Shown here: positions 8,823-16,337 of the stretch, piece after piece
Layout: the number at the start of each line of letters is the position of its first letter
Position numbering within the stretch: the first letter of the stretch is position 1
Source of the DNA: Ectothiorhodospiraceae bacterium BW-2
GTDB taxonomy: Bacteria > Pseudomonadota > Gammaproteobacteria > Thiohalomonadales > Thiohalomonadaceae
Reading direction: 5' to 3'
NCBI GenBank assembly: GCA_008375315.1
Contig: CP032507.1
Location: 2,221,001 to 2,285,000 of the forward strand
DNA length: 64,000 bases
The notes under the pieces: generated by a model
What the model was told of the DNA's origin: nothing
Databases searched by the model: none
Seen by the model: the letters and a program-made list of their open reading frames with translations, nothing else
Made by a program: the position numbers and the translations under genes

Positions 8823-9036
8823 GTCAGCGGGCTGTTGTGCGTCTGTTTGGCTCGCGGCTGGATGACAGTAAGCGCGGCGGCGATATCGATCTGCTTATTG
8901 AGACAGATATAAGTCAACCTGATGAGTTGGTTAAAGCCAAAAATCGGTTTTTGGCTCAACTCTATCGTGAGCTAGGGGAGCAGAAAATCGACCGGCAATC
9001 TATTCGATTGCGTACGAAAAAGGGGTTACATTGTAG
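8823..9036 (+). pseudogene. Second, decayed copy of mntA
   Basis: Nearly identical to 7873-8116 of the intact gene, but it lacks the first codons and has a 34-base deletion. The deletion lies exactly between two copies of AAAATCGAC present in the intact gene, so it probably arose by slippage or short-repeat recombination. It shifts the frame and removes the C-terminus. The GSxRLDD...DID motif is still readable. Confidence 0.88.
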
Positions 9037-9210
9037 TGAACGAGCGTGAGAGCAAACTTCTTACAAGTTGGCAGCAGTGTCAGCGGCACTTGCACTATGT
9101 AAATTACGCATTAACTTAATTGAAACTAATGTTATTTCTGCATGCAGATCAGCTTGATACGATGGATGATGATGCAATACAGGCGTGGGATCGGTTTATT
9201 TTACGCTTTA
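9036..9210 (+). pseudogene. Second, decayed copy of hepT
   Basis: Starts with the same GTG-initiated frame as hepT (MNERESKLLTSWQQCQRHLH) but has a TAA where codon 28 should be, then continues recognisably to FILRF before it is cut off. The part encoding RX4HXY is absent. It follows the decayed mntA in the same order, so the pair is a dead duplicate of the module upstream. Confidence 0.88.
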
Positions 9211-9243
9211 TTGATTTTGGTGTTAGCCAAAGGAGTTATGTGA

Positions 9244-9477
9244 GTGGAACATATCGTCAATATTCATATTGAGGCTTTGGATGACGGATTCGGTTATTTA
9301 GCTACTTCAGATGAGATACAGGGTTTAGTTGCACAAGGACAAACCGTGGAGGAGACTTTAACTATTGCGCGTGATGTGGTTAAACAGTTATTGCAAGCCC
9401 GGACAGAGCGGAATAGTCAGCTACCATTGCAAAAGATAAGCAGTTCTTTTGATTACCCGCTGCTGATTGGTGGATAG
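9244..9477 (+). CDS. HicB-like antitoxin, orphan
   Basis: 77-residue protein from GTG 9244, with AAGGAG about 9 bases upstream. The fold pattern IHIEALDDGFGYLATSDEIQGLVAQG then EETLTIARDVVKQLL matches the partial RNase H-like fold of HicB/DUF1902 antitoxins. No HicA gene is adjacent: upstream is the hepT relic, downstream a transposon-end sequence. It therefore looks like an orphaned antitoxin. Confidence 0.75.
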   Translation: MEHIVNIHIEALDDGFGYLATSDEIQGLVAQGQTVEETLTIARDVVKQLLQARTERNSQLPLQKISSSFDYPLLIGG

Positions 9478-9508
9478 AAATTAGGGTGGCTTTCCTCAAT
9501 ACGTTAAT

Positions 9509-9528
9509 GCAAGACCTGACACCGTTTG
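9509..9528 (+). repeat. GCAAGACCTGACA transposon-end-like sequence
   Basis: The 20-mer GCAAGACCTGACACCGTTTG recurs with one change near 12838 and at 13951. Its reverse complement forms the left end of the small element at 12721-12852. Here it lies just before the ATPase gene start. Similar sequences flank RAYT-type transposase genes in other gammaproteobacteria, from memory. Confidence 0.6.
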
Positions 9529-9535
9529 TAAGTTG

Positions 9536-10364
9536 ATGGCGAATAAATCAGTGATAAAAGGTCACATTCAATCGATCTCAATAGAGGGATTCCGGAGCAT
9601 TCTTCAGGTTGAGCAACTTCAACTCGGTAATTTGAGTGTGCTGATTGGGGCAAATGGTGCGGGTAAATCCAATTTTATTCGGTTGTTTGAGTTAATCAGT
9701 TGGATGTTGAAAGGGAAAAAGTTACAGGAGTTTGTGATTACCCATGGCGGTGGGGATGATCAGTTTTTTATGGGGGCAAGAAAAACTCCCCGTATTCGGA
9801 TTGAGATATCTATCCAGACAAATAAGGGAGATAATGACTACCGCTTTGCATTAACACATCTGCCTGCTGGTGATAGTGTCTTGCTAACCGAAGAGGCCTA
9901 TCGTTACTCAGATAGCCAAAAACGGACTACCGCCCGCTGGACAGAACTTGCCAGTGCAAGCAAAGAGGCGCAGCTGCCAGATCAGGTGAACTCAACCGCA
10001 AAAATAGTTGTCCATTTGCTACGCAACTGCGCAACCTATCAGTTTCATGATACCTCGGCACAAGCCTCTATACATAAGCGTTGGGATGTGAACGATTTTA
10101 GCTGGCTGCGTAGTGATGGCGGTAACCTTGCTGCAGTGCTTCTACACCTGCAAGAGTGTGATCCCATGCGATATCGTCTGATTACCCGTCAGATAGAGCG
10201 CGTTCTTCCTACTTTTGATGACTTCGTACTCGTACCCGTTGCTGGTAGAGTCGAGCTGCGTTGGAAAAGTCGCCAAAGTGACAAAACTTTTGGTGCCCAC
10301 TTAACTTCCGACGGCTCTTTGCGGCTTTTCTGCCTGCTTACGCTGCTTAATCTTCCCACAGATC
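9536..10364 (+). pseudogene. AAA/SMC-like ATPase, 5' segment (IS-interrupted)
   Basis: The first 276 residues of an ABC/RecF-type ATPase. GANGAGKS is the Walker A loop near residue 40, and SDGSLRL near residue 262 looks like the signature motif. The gene is cut at codon Asp-Gln by the IS3-like element at 10365. Deleting the IS and one GATC copy joins LLNLPTD to QLPDVIFIDEPELG in frame. The restored protein has about 373 residues and pairs with a DUF4276 gene, an arrangement that resembles a split OLD-type ATPase/Toprim nuclease. A defence role is inference. Confidence 0.85.
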
Positions 10365-10444
10365 CCCTGAGTGTCAAGATACCCTGAGACCACCCCTGAT
10401 GAGAAATGAATGTAGAATCAGGGGGGCAACAGAGGAGATACACG

Positions 10445-10849
10445 ATGCCCAAAGATACTACCGTTTTACCCTCCAACGAGGTTACCGACCCCGATGAAGA
10501 GAAGCGCTCCTACCGCAAATTTAGTGAGGAAGAGAAGCTTCGGATCCTAGCAGAAGCAGAGCAGTGCAAGGAGCCGGGTCAGCTAGGCGAGCTGCTGCGC
10601 AAAGAGCAGATCTACAGCTCCCATCTGACCAAATGGCGCCGACAACTGCAAGCACAGGGGCAGGCTGGCCTGAAAGGGAAACAGAGTGGTCGCAAACCGA
10701 GCCTAGACAAGCGAGATAAGGAGATAGAGCGTTTAAAGAAGGAAATTCAGCGTCTTAGCCAACGGTTACAGCAGACCGAAGGGGTGATTGCGCTCCAAAA
10801 AAAAGCCTTCAGCTTATTGGAGCAGATGAACACAGAGATAAGCTTATGA
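10445..10849 (+). CDS. IS3-type transposase OrfA (copy 1)
   Basis: 134 residues from ATG 10445, with GGAG 7 bases upstream. It has an N-terminal helix-turn-helix (YRKFSEEEKLRILAEAEQC, then IYSSHLTKWRRQ) that should bind the IS ends, and a C-terminal leucine-zipper coiled-coil (EIERLKKEIQRLSQRLQQTE). Its stop overlaps the OrfB start as ATGA, so the two products are probably coupled rather than made by the usual frameshift. Identical in copy 2. Confidence 0.9.
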   Translation: MPKDTTVLPSNEVTDPDEEKRSYRKFSEEEKLRILAEAEQCKEPGQLGELLRKEQIYSSHLTKWRRQLQAQGQAGLKGKQSGRKPSLDKRDKEIERLKKEIQRLSQRLQQTEGVIALQKKAFSLLEQMNTEISL

Positions 10850-11895
10850 GATTAGTTGAAAAAGAGTGCCCCAGTTCGGTGAGCATAAGAGCCGCTTGCG
10901 ATAGCCTAGCGCTCTCGCGTGCAGGCTACTACCGCCGACAGGCTCCGGTTGTCTCCCCCCGAGCGAGCCTTCCAAGACCCGTCGCAGCCAATGCGCTGAG
11001 TGAGGCAGAGAGGCAAGCCGTTCTGGGGCTTTTGAACAGCGAACGATTCTATGACCAACCTCCGGCAGAGATCTATGCTAGCCTGCTGGATGAAGGGAAA
11101 TATTACTGTTCAATCAGTACGATGTATCGGATCCTTCGTGCTAATCAACAGACGGGAGAGCGGCGAGCTCAAAAACCGGCCAAATCACACGCTATCCCCC
11201 GATTACGGGCGACCCGCCCGAATGAGGTTTGGACATGGGATATCACTAAGCTTCCCACCACAGAGCAGGGTAACTTCTTGAATCTCTATGTGGTGATGGA
11301 TCTCTACAGCCGTTTTATTGTGGCTTGGATGGTCTCAAGGAAGGAGAATAGTGAGCTCTCCAAGCTGTTAATCAGTGACGCAGCGGCTCGCTATCGGGTC
11401 GCGCTCAGTGGCTTAACACTGCATCAGGATAGAGGTGTGCCGATGACCGCCAGAGGCTATCTCGACTTGATGGCCGAACTGGGGATCACCTGCTCCCACA
11501 GCCGTCCACGAGTCAGTAACGACAATCCGTTTAGCGAGAGTCAATTTAAAACACTCAAGCAACAACCCGATTATCCTCAACGATTTACAGGAGTTGACCA
11601 TGCCAGAATATGGTTTAGTGACTATGTTGACTGGTACTGTTTCCACCACCACCATCGAGGGATTGCGTGGTTCACTCCAGAGCAGGTATTTACCGGTCGT
11701 TACAAGGAGGTTAGCGAGCAGCGTGAACAGGCGCTGAAGCAGGCCTATCAGCAGCATCCGAAACGCTTTATTCATGGTGAGCCCAAGGTTAAGCAACCCC
11801 CTACTGAGGTATGGATTAACCCCGCTCTACCGGAGGAGGGGGTGGGGTCGCTGGAGGTCAACTATCCAACCCTGAATAGAGCGAAGGAGAGATGA
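10846..11895 (+). CDS. IS3-type transposase OrfB, DDE integrase core (copy 1)
   Basis: 349 residues with an rve-type DDE domain. WTWDITKLPT gives the first Asp, LTLHQDRGVPMT the second, and SRPRVSNDNPFSESQFKTLK the Glu region. An HTH_21-like segment precedes the core (YYCSISTMYRILRAN). It catalyses cut/paste or copy-out transposition with OrfA. The gene is intact and identical to the copy at 21503, which suggests recent movement. Confidence 0.93.
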   Translation: MRLVEKECPSSVSIRAACDSLALSRAGYYRRQAPVVSPRASLPRPVAANALSEAERQAVLGLLNSERFYDQPPAEIYASLLDEGKYYCSISTMYRILRANQQTGERRAQKPAKSHAIPRLRATRPNEVWTWDITKLPTTEQGNFLNLYVVMDLYSRFIVAWMVSRKENSELSKLLISDAAARYRVALSGLTLHQDRGVPMTARGYLDLMAELGITCSHSRPRVSNDNPFSESQFKTLKQQPDYPQRFTGVDHARIWFSDYVDWYCFHHHHRGIAWFTPEQVFTGRYKEVSEQREQALKQAYQQHPKRFIHGEPKVKQPPTEVWINPALPEEGVGSLEVNYPTLNRAKER

Positions 11896-11960
11896 GTGAC
11901 GGTGCCGCTAGTGGGTCTATCGTCGATGGCTTTAGCCGGTTGTGGTGGCTGAATGACAGA

Positions 11961-12027
11961 GCGTTATCCATAGCCCGCCCCCCGGAGACCCCCTTATTAT
12001 CGTAGGGGGGCGGGCTGTGGGTAACGC
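11961..12027 (+). other. 23-bp RNA stem-loop in IS3-like tail
   Basis: Bases 11961-11983 pair with 12005-12027 around a 21-base loop. The stem core AGCCCGCCCCCC/GGGGGGCGGGCT is perfect. The three non-Watson-Crick positions are all U-G on the sense strand, which would be A-C mismatches on the other strand. It may be a transcription block or a structured RNA. The same structure is in copy 2. Confidence 0.75.
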
Positions 12028-12257
12028 GGTGCAGGAGGGAGGTTCCTAGATTAGGGGTTGCAGTTCGCCTTGCAGCTCCCCCTTGCTGAAGGGCTTGGCT
12101 CTTGCGGCAAAGGGCCATGAGGGTCATGTTCGCTCCTTGTTGCGTCATGACTCAACATAGGCGAAATTTGCCGGTGAGGGCAGTGGCAATCACCGGCTAG
12201 ATTTAGAGCTTTATTTTTTTAACAACTGGTCTCAAATTACTTGACAGCTTCCGGATC

Positions 12258-12550
12258 AGTTGCCCGATGTGATCTTCATTGACGAACCCGAATTAGGGCT
12301 GCATCCATCGGCAATTACCCTGATTGCAGCGATGATTCGTCGACTTGCTGCAAAGCGTCAGCTTTTTATCGCTACCCAGTCGCCGGCGTTGGTGGACTGC
12401 TTTGAACTGGAAAATATCATAGTTGCCGACCTTTATGATGGTGCGACTACATTACGCTCTTTAACTAGTGCTGACTATCAACGCTGGCTGGAGCAAGACT
12501 ATCTCAACTCCGAAATTTGGCTAAAAGAGCCATTAGTTCGCAATCAGTGA
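12258..12550 (+). pseudogene. AAA/SMC-like ATPase, 3' segment
   Basis: Continues the ATPase begun at 9536. VIFIDEPELGLHP is the Walker B/D-loop, and ATQSPALVD is the switch region, with Gln in place of the usual His. The C-terminus RWLEQDYLNSEIWL is intact and its stop overlaps the GTG of the DUF4276 gene. The frame is restored when the IS and one GATC are removed. On its own the segment lacks Walker A. Confidence 0.85.
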
Positions 12551-12720
12551 AGCGTATTTGTGTTATTTGTGAAGGGATAACTGAAAGTCTGTTTGTGCAA
12601 AATGTGCTTTATCACCACCTTTTTGCACAAGGCGTTGTGGTTTATCCTTCCATTTTACAGGCTCGATCAGGTCGCCACCGTGGTGGCAGAGTAACGATGG
12701 AACGGTTAGTAACCGCGAAT
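12547..12720 (+). pseudogene. DUF4276 (Toprim-like) gene, truncated
   Basis: Starts at GTG 12547, overlapping the ATPase stop. KRICVICEGITESLFVQNVL is the DUF4276 N-terminus (CEGxTE is the acidic Toprim-like motif), and YPSILQARSGRHRGGRV follows as in family members. At about residue 58 the sequence runs into the inverted-repeat element at 12721, and the rest of the gene (normally about 200 residues) is missing. In intact systems it partners an ATPase like the one just upstream. Confidence 0.8.
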
Positions 12721-12852
12721 AGTGTCAGGTCTTGCGTTACCACATTATTTTCATTTAGGGTTTATCTCGAATGCGGCCTTTCAACGGTCAGCCGCGCAGT
12801 AAAAGAACATGAAGCAAAGTAATTGCAATGCGTTAATGCAAGACCTGACACT
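12721..12852 (+). mobile_element. 132-bp MITE-like element with AGTGTCAGGTCTTGC ends
   Basis: The left end AGTGTCAGGTCTTGC is perfectly inverted at the right end (12838-12852), with partial matching beyond. There is no open frame inside; a GC-rich inner inverted repeat (GCGGCC...GGTCAGCCGC) suggests a hairpin. No target duplication is clear. It truncates the DUF4276 gene. Its ends recur singly at 9509 and 13951. Likely a non-autonomous element related to RAYT/IS200-type transposons; the family assignment is inference. Confidence 0.65.
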
Positions 12853-13123
12853 GTTTGCTGTATGGATAAAGTATTTGTAACTACACCAGGGGTGAGATAG
12901 TAAAAAAATCTAAAAAAGTGCTTGACAGGGTTTTTCTTCAAAAACTACAGCACCACGCGGTTAGTAACATAAACACCACCAGTAGTTGAGAACAAGCTGA
13001 AGATAAGTTTGAAACGGTGCATTTTTTAGGAGCAGATGGTGAAATGTGTGTAAATAGGTATTATGTCCCCGTATTTCATCCAGTAATTTCTAATTCTAAT
13101 GTATGTCGATACAGGAGAGCGCA

Positions 13124-13375
13124 ATGCAAATAGCGATTGAATTACCCAGTGATTTTGTTAATTTCCAAGGCACCAACGAAACCCGACAAGAAATCATAAC
13201 TTCCTACGCACTTTGGCTTGTTCAGCAGGGCCGAGTGACATTGTCCAGGGCGGCGGAGTTAGCGGGAGTCGATCTTTACGACTTTATGCTTACCTGCAAG
13301 CGGAACAAGGTGCCGGTAATCGATATCAGCCGCGACGAGTTAATCGCGGAACTATCGGAGTTCGGCTCAAGGTGA
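13124..13375 (+). CDS. UPF0175-family antitoxin
   Basis: 83 residues from ATG 13124, with AGGAG 6 bases upstream; a longer frame from 13103 is less likely. The segment IITSYALWLVQQGRVTLSRA and then AAELAGVDLYDFM is the typical UPF0175 helix-turn-helix. Its TGA overlaps the GTG of the DUF3368 gene by two bases, the usual arrangement of this TA pair. It probably neutralises the PIN protein and represses the operon. Confidence 0.88.
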   Translation: MQIAIELPSDFVNFQGTNETRQEIITSYALWLVQQGRVTLSRAAELAGVDLYDFMLTCKRNKVPVIDISRDELIAELSEFGSR

Positions 13376-13863
13376 TTCTTGTTGCCGACTCATCCGCGCT
13401 GGTCGCATTGGCTGCCTGCGACAGCCTTTCGTTGCTGGATGAAATTTTTGGTCAGGTTATCGTGCCAGAGGCGGTTTTTCATGAGGTCGTTCGTGCAGAT
13501 AAATTCCAATCCAATCGATTGAAGAATTACCTGCATGACAAGATTCGCAAAGTAGAAATGAATCGGTTTGTCTATCTCGATGCCTTCGCAGATGCGGGTG
13601 AAACTGAGGCCATGCTGCTCTACAAAGAAGTCGCCGCAGACTACCTGCTCATTGATGACAAACGCGGTCGCAAAATTGCAAGCATCAATCAGATCAGAAC
13701 CATCGGATCACTCGGCGTGTTGCTGCAAGCCAAGCGAATCGGTCTGGTCACTCATATTGCCCCACTTGTGCAGCAAATTACCGAAAGCCCAATTTTTATC
13801 AGTGAGGGTTTGGTAGCAACGGTGCTTGAATTGGCTGGAGAATACAGTAACCGTAATTCCTGA
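13372..13863 (+). CDS. DUF3368 PIN-domain nuclease toxin
   Basis: 163 residues from GTG 13372. ILVADSSALVALAACD holds the first PIN acidic residue, DAGETEAMLL the Glu/Asp pair, and YLLIDDKRGRKIA the DD of the third site, so the metal-binding residues appear present. PIN toxins of this type cleave RNA. It is translationally coupled to the UPF0175 antitoxin. A transposon-end repeat follows 90 bases downstream. Confidence 0.88.
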   Translation: MILVADSSALVALAACDSLSLLDEIFGQVIVPEAVFHEVVRADKFQSNRLKNYLHDKIRKVEMNRFVYLDAFADAGETEAMLLYKEVAADYLLIDDKRGRKIASINQIRTIGSLGVLLQAKRIGLVTHIAPLVQQITESPIFISEGLVATVLELAGEYSNRNS

Positions 13864-13950
13864 GCATGTTCGGTTTAGGAATAAACAAGTAACGGACAAC
13901 GAAATTTTTTTGAAACAAGATAATGTGATCACTGTTGAGAATTTTCTAAG

Positions 13951-13970
13951 GCAAGACCTGACACTGTTTG
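13951..13970 (+). repeat. GCAAGACCTGACA transposon-end-like sequence
   Basis: Third separate occurrence of the 20-mer seen at 9509 and within 12838-12857. It lies about 60 bases before the next ATPase gene, so each copy marks a junction between accessory modules. Confidence 0.6.
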
Positions 13971-14031
13971 CCTGTACCCCACAGCAGGATTTTAAAGAGA
14001 GCATCCAGATAATTATCACAAACGATAACCG

Positions 14032-14922
14032 ATGATAAAAAGCTGTTCATTCACTAATTTCGCGGCATTGCCAAGCGCTATTTGGCAATTCTCGTCGGGT
14101 GTTAATGTCATTGTGGGCGAAAACGGCTTGGGAAAATCTCACCTACTCAAAGCAATCTATGCCCTACTAAAGATCAATGAAGAGACGCAGTTAACTAAGA
14201 ACACGCTGGAAAAGAGATATGCTGAAAAACTGGTCGCTGTGATGCGTCCAGAGAGCTTGGGGCGCTTGGTTAAACGAAAACAGGGAAGAGGGCGTTGTGA
14301 GATTGCGCTAACGATGCATAATAGTCGTGGTAATGTAGCTATCGCATTTGCAAGTAACGCAAAAAGTCAGGTAGATATCGTAACACTGCCATCAGAAGAG
14401 TTAGATCATCCTACGGTATTTCTTCCAAAGCGCGAATTGATCACGCTATCTCCCTGGTTTGTGCCGCTATACGATAACTACCATCTCGAATTTGAGGAGA
14501 CTTGGCGTGATACGGTCTCTCTGTTAGGCAATCCTGCGCTAAAAGGATCCCGTGAAAAAATCGCCGCAGCATTGCTGACACCATTAGAGGAAGCGATGGG
14601 CGGAAAAGTGGTGGTTGATCAAGCCAGCGGCCGGTTTTATCTTCATATTACTGGCGAAGGTCGAATGGAGATTGGTTTAGTCGCCGAAGGGTTACGCAAA
14701 TTGGCGATGCTGGCACGGTTAATCAGTACGGGTACATTGTTAGGGCAAGGGTATCTATTCTGGGATAAGCCAGAGACCAATTTAAATCCGCGACTTATTA
14801 AATCGATTGCAGAAGTGATTGTGGCACTTGCCCATAATGGCGTGCAGATATTTATCGCCAGCCACTCGCTATTTTTATTACGCGAGATTGATATGAGTTT
14901 TGTGTCTTGCTTGGTGATATGA
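14032..14922 (+). pseudogene. AAA ATPase (AAA_21-like), 3'-truncated
   Basis: 296 residues. GENGLGKSHLL near residue 30 is Walker A; YLFWDKPETNLNP is Walker B with Lys where Glu is usual; ASHSLFLLREID is the switch-His region. Family members continue for roughly another 100-150 residues after this point. Here the frame ends within a few codons (SFVSCLVI), so a deletion has probably joined it to the next module. Loss of the catalytic Glu together with truncation suggests it is non-functional. Possibly part of an abortive-infection operon. Confidence 0.7.
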
Positions 14923-14954
14923 TGATCCTGTATTGATGTTTAAGGAGTCAAGCG

Positions 14955-15137
14955 ATGAGAAAAGATGAATTCGATCTAATGGCTAAAGTCAGCGATGAAA
15001 TTGTGGCTAAAGCGCGCACAGATAAAGCCTTTGCTAAACAGTTTCTTCGCGAGTTGGGTTTGGTTGATCCAAAGGGGCAGCTTACTAAACCTTATCGAAT
15101 GATAAGCTATGTTAAAACTGCGCAGATTCAACCTTGA
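14955..15137 (+). CDS. Small hypothetical protein, likely antitoxin of the next gene
   Basis: 60-residue charged helical protein preceded by AAGGAG. KARTDKAFAKQFLRELGLVDPKGQLT is the clearest part (quoted only from residue 19 to about 44). It lies 54 bases upstream of the ADP-ribosyltransferase-like gene. From memory, short proteins of this kind often precede that toxin family; a role as antitoxin is inference. Confidence 0.5.
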   Translation: MRKDEFDLMAKVSDEIVAKARTDKAFAKQFLRELGLVDPKGQLTKPYRMISYVKTAQIQP

Positions 15138-15191
15138 AGTGCATAATTCTCCCCGAATGATTTTCCATAAAAAAGAATCCTTCGCTTAAGC

Positions 15192-15808
15192 GTGAATTGT
15201 GAACTTTATTTACCGCAGCATGGGCTAGCCATAGGTTTTACGCCTGTGATCGTAATATCGCGGAAGAATTGCTTGCTGAAAATCCAACCTTTCATACCAG
15301 TGAGAACGCATATGATTGGTTGGGGCATGGCATGTATTTTTGGGAAAATAACCTCACACGAGCTCAGCTTTATGCCCAAAGCTTGGTTAGGCGAAGAAAA
15401 ATTCAACAGCCTTATGTGATTGGTGCAGTTTTGAAGTTGGGTTATTGCTTTGATCTGATAGATTCATTTTCATTGCAAACACTAAAACACGATTATGAAG
15501 CTTTAAAGGTTTTGACGGAGTTATCTGGTGACCCTCTACCTGAAAACAGTCCTGCTTCTTCAACAGACCGAGATAATCTTTACCGTCATTTAGACTGCGC
15601 TGTTATTGAGTATATGCACGCAACTAGGGTTAAAGCAGATTTAAGACCTTATGATTCTGTGCGTGGTGCTTTTTGGGAAGGAGGTGAGTTATATCCCACA
15701 GCAGGCTTTAAAGAAAAAAACCATATTCAATTGTGCATACGTAACGCTAACTGCATCAAAGGTTATTTTAGGCCGCTTGCCTTGAATGACCGTTTTAACA
15801 ATGTTTAA
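15192..15808 (+). pseudogene. DUF3990-like / ADP-ribosyltransferase-type toxin, frameshifted
   Basis: The main frame contains NAYDWLGHGMYFWENN, RAQLYAQSLV and GAFWEGGELYP, blocks of a toxin-like family with an ADP-ribosyltransferase-type fold. The N-terminus needs two frames: GTG 15192 gives CELYLPQHGLAIGF, and FYACDRNIAEELLAENP continues one base off. One T missing from the run at 15235-15238 explains the break. The gene is therefore scored as broken, unless it is rescued from the internal TTG at 15269. Substrate unknown. Confidence 0.6.
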
Positions 15809-15944
15809 CTTATGGGATCGACTGGGTACCCAATGCATCTAATTAGAGAAAGACTGGATCTGGTCTCAAATTATTAAATGGAAAACCTTAATCATCACCC
15901 CCCGTTCCCTGTGATTTCCTGTACCCTCAATAATATTCAGAAAT

Positions 15945-16052
15945 TCAATGAGTGCGGTCGCCATCATCTTCAAAAATTGCCTTCTGCCGATCGCCACGGG
16001 AGGTAATATGGTAAAGTGCCCCTTCAAATTCAATTCGTACGGGTCTGGTCGT
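15945..16052 (-). pseudogene. RAYT transposase N-terminal fragment
   Basis: On the minus strand, ACG in place of the start is followed by TRPVRIEFEGALYHITSRGD and then RQKAIFEDDGDR. This is a clear RAYT N-terminus, closer to consensus than the relic at 2999. A frame slip after DR leads to LIEFLNII and the match ends. No catalytic region remains. The rest of the 15809-16337 gap is AT-rich and shows no gene. Confidence 0.75.
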
Positions 16053-16337
16053 GTGGAGTAGTATAGATGACTAATGCTTCGATTCCAGACTTAGCTCTGT
16101 TGTCGAAAGTTATCATGAAGTGGCAAGACGAAATGAGATTTATGAGAGATAAGGTTTTTTTAATACTAATGTTTTTATCTATGCGCTAAAAAGCCAAAAA
16201 GATAAAAAAAGGTATATAAAATAGAATATTCTCTTGAAATTAAACTCGAAAGAGATTGTTGTTTCAGGGCAAGTTATAAATGAGTTGTATTTTAATTTCT
16301 TTTATTATGGATGTTGAATTTTTTAGTGTTTGACTAT

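Larger units (their letters stand above)
10365..12253 (+). mobile_element. IS3-like insertion sequence, copy 1 (1889 bp)
   Basis: Flanked by the 4-base direct repeat GATC (10361-10364 and 12254-12257). The ends are CCCTGAGTGTCAAG and, inverted, CGGAAGCTGTCAAG, sharing TGTCAAG and then GAGACCA. The copy at 21145-23033 has exactly the same outer boundaries and a different 4-base duplication (GGTC), which fixes the ends 7 bases outside the TG...CA that IS3 elements normally have. It carries orfA, orfB and a 358-base non-coding tail with a strong hairpin. Confidence 0.92.

Noticed and set aside
11858-12148. 96-codon minus-strand frame in the tail of IS3-like copy 1 (also 21250-21540 in copy 2)
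   Set aside because: It runs through the strong hairpin, has no ribosome site or recognisable domain, and its identity in both copies only reflects identical DNA.
13826-14035. 69-codon frame ending in a 4-base overlap with the ATPase at 14032
   Set aside because: Most of it reads through the end of the PIN gene and the GCAAGACCTGACA repeat. At best its last 20 codons are the tail of a lost upstream gene.
15860-15873. CTGGTCTCAAATTA, identical to part of the right end of the IS3-like element
   Set aside because: Fourteen bases without the TGTCAAG end or a partner end. It may be a scar, but it could be chance.
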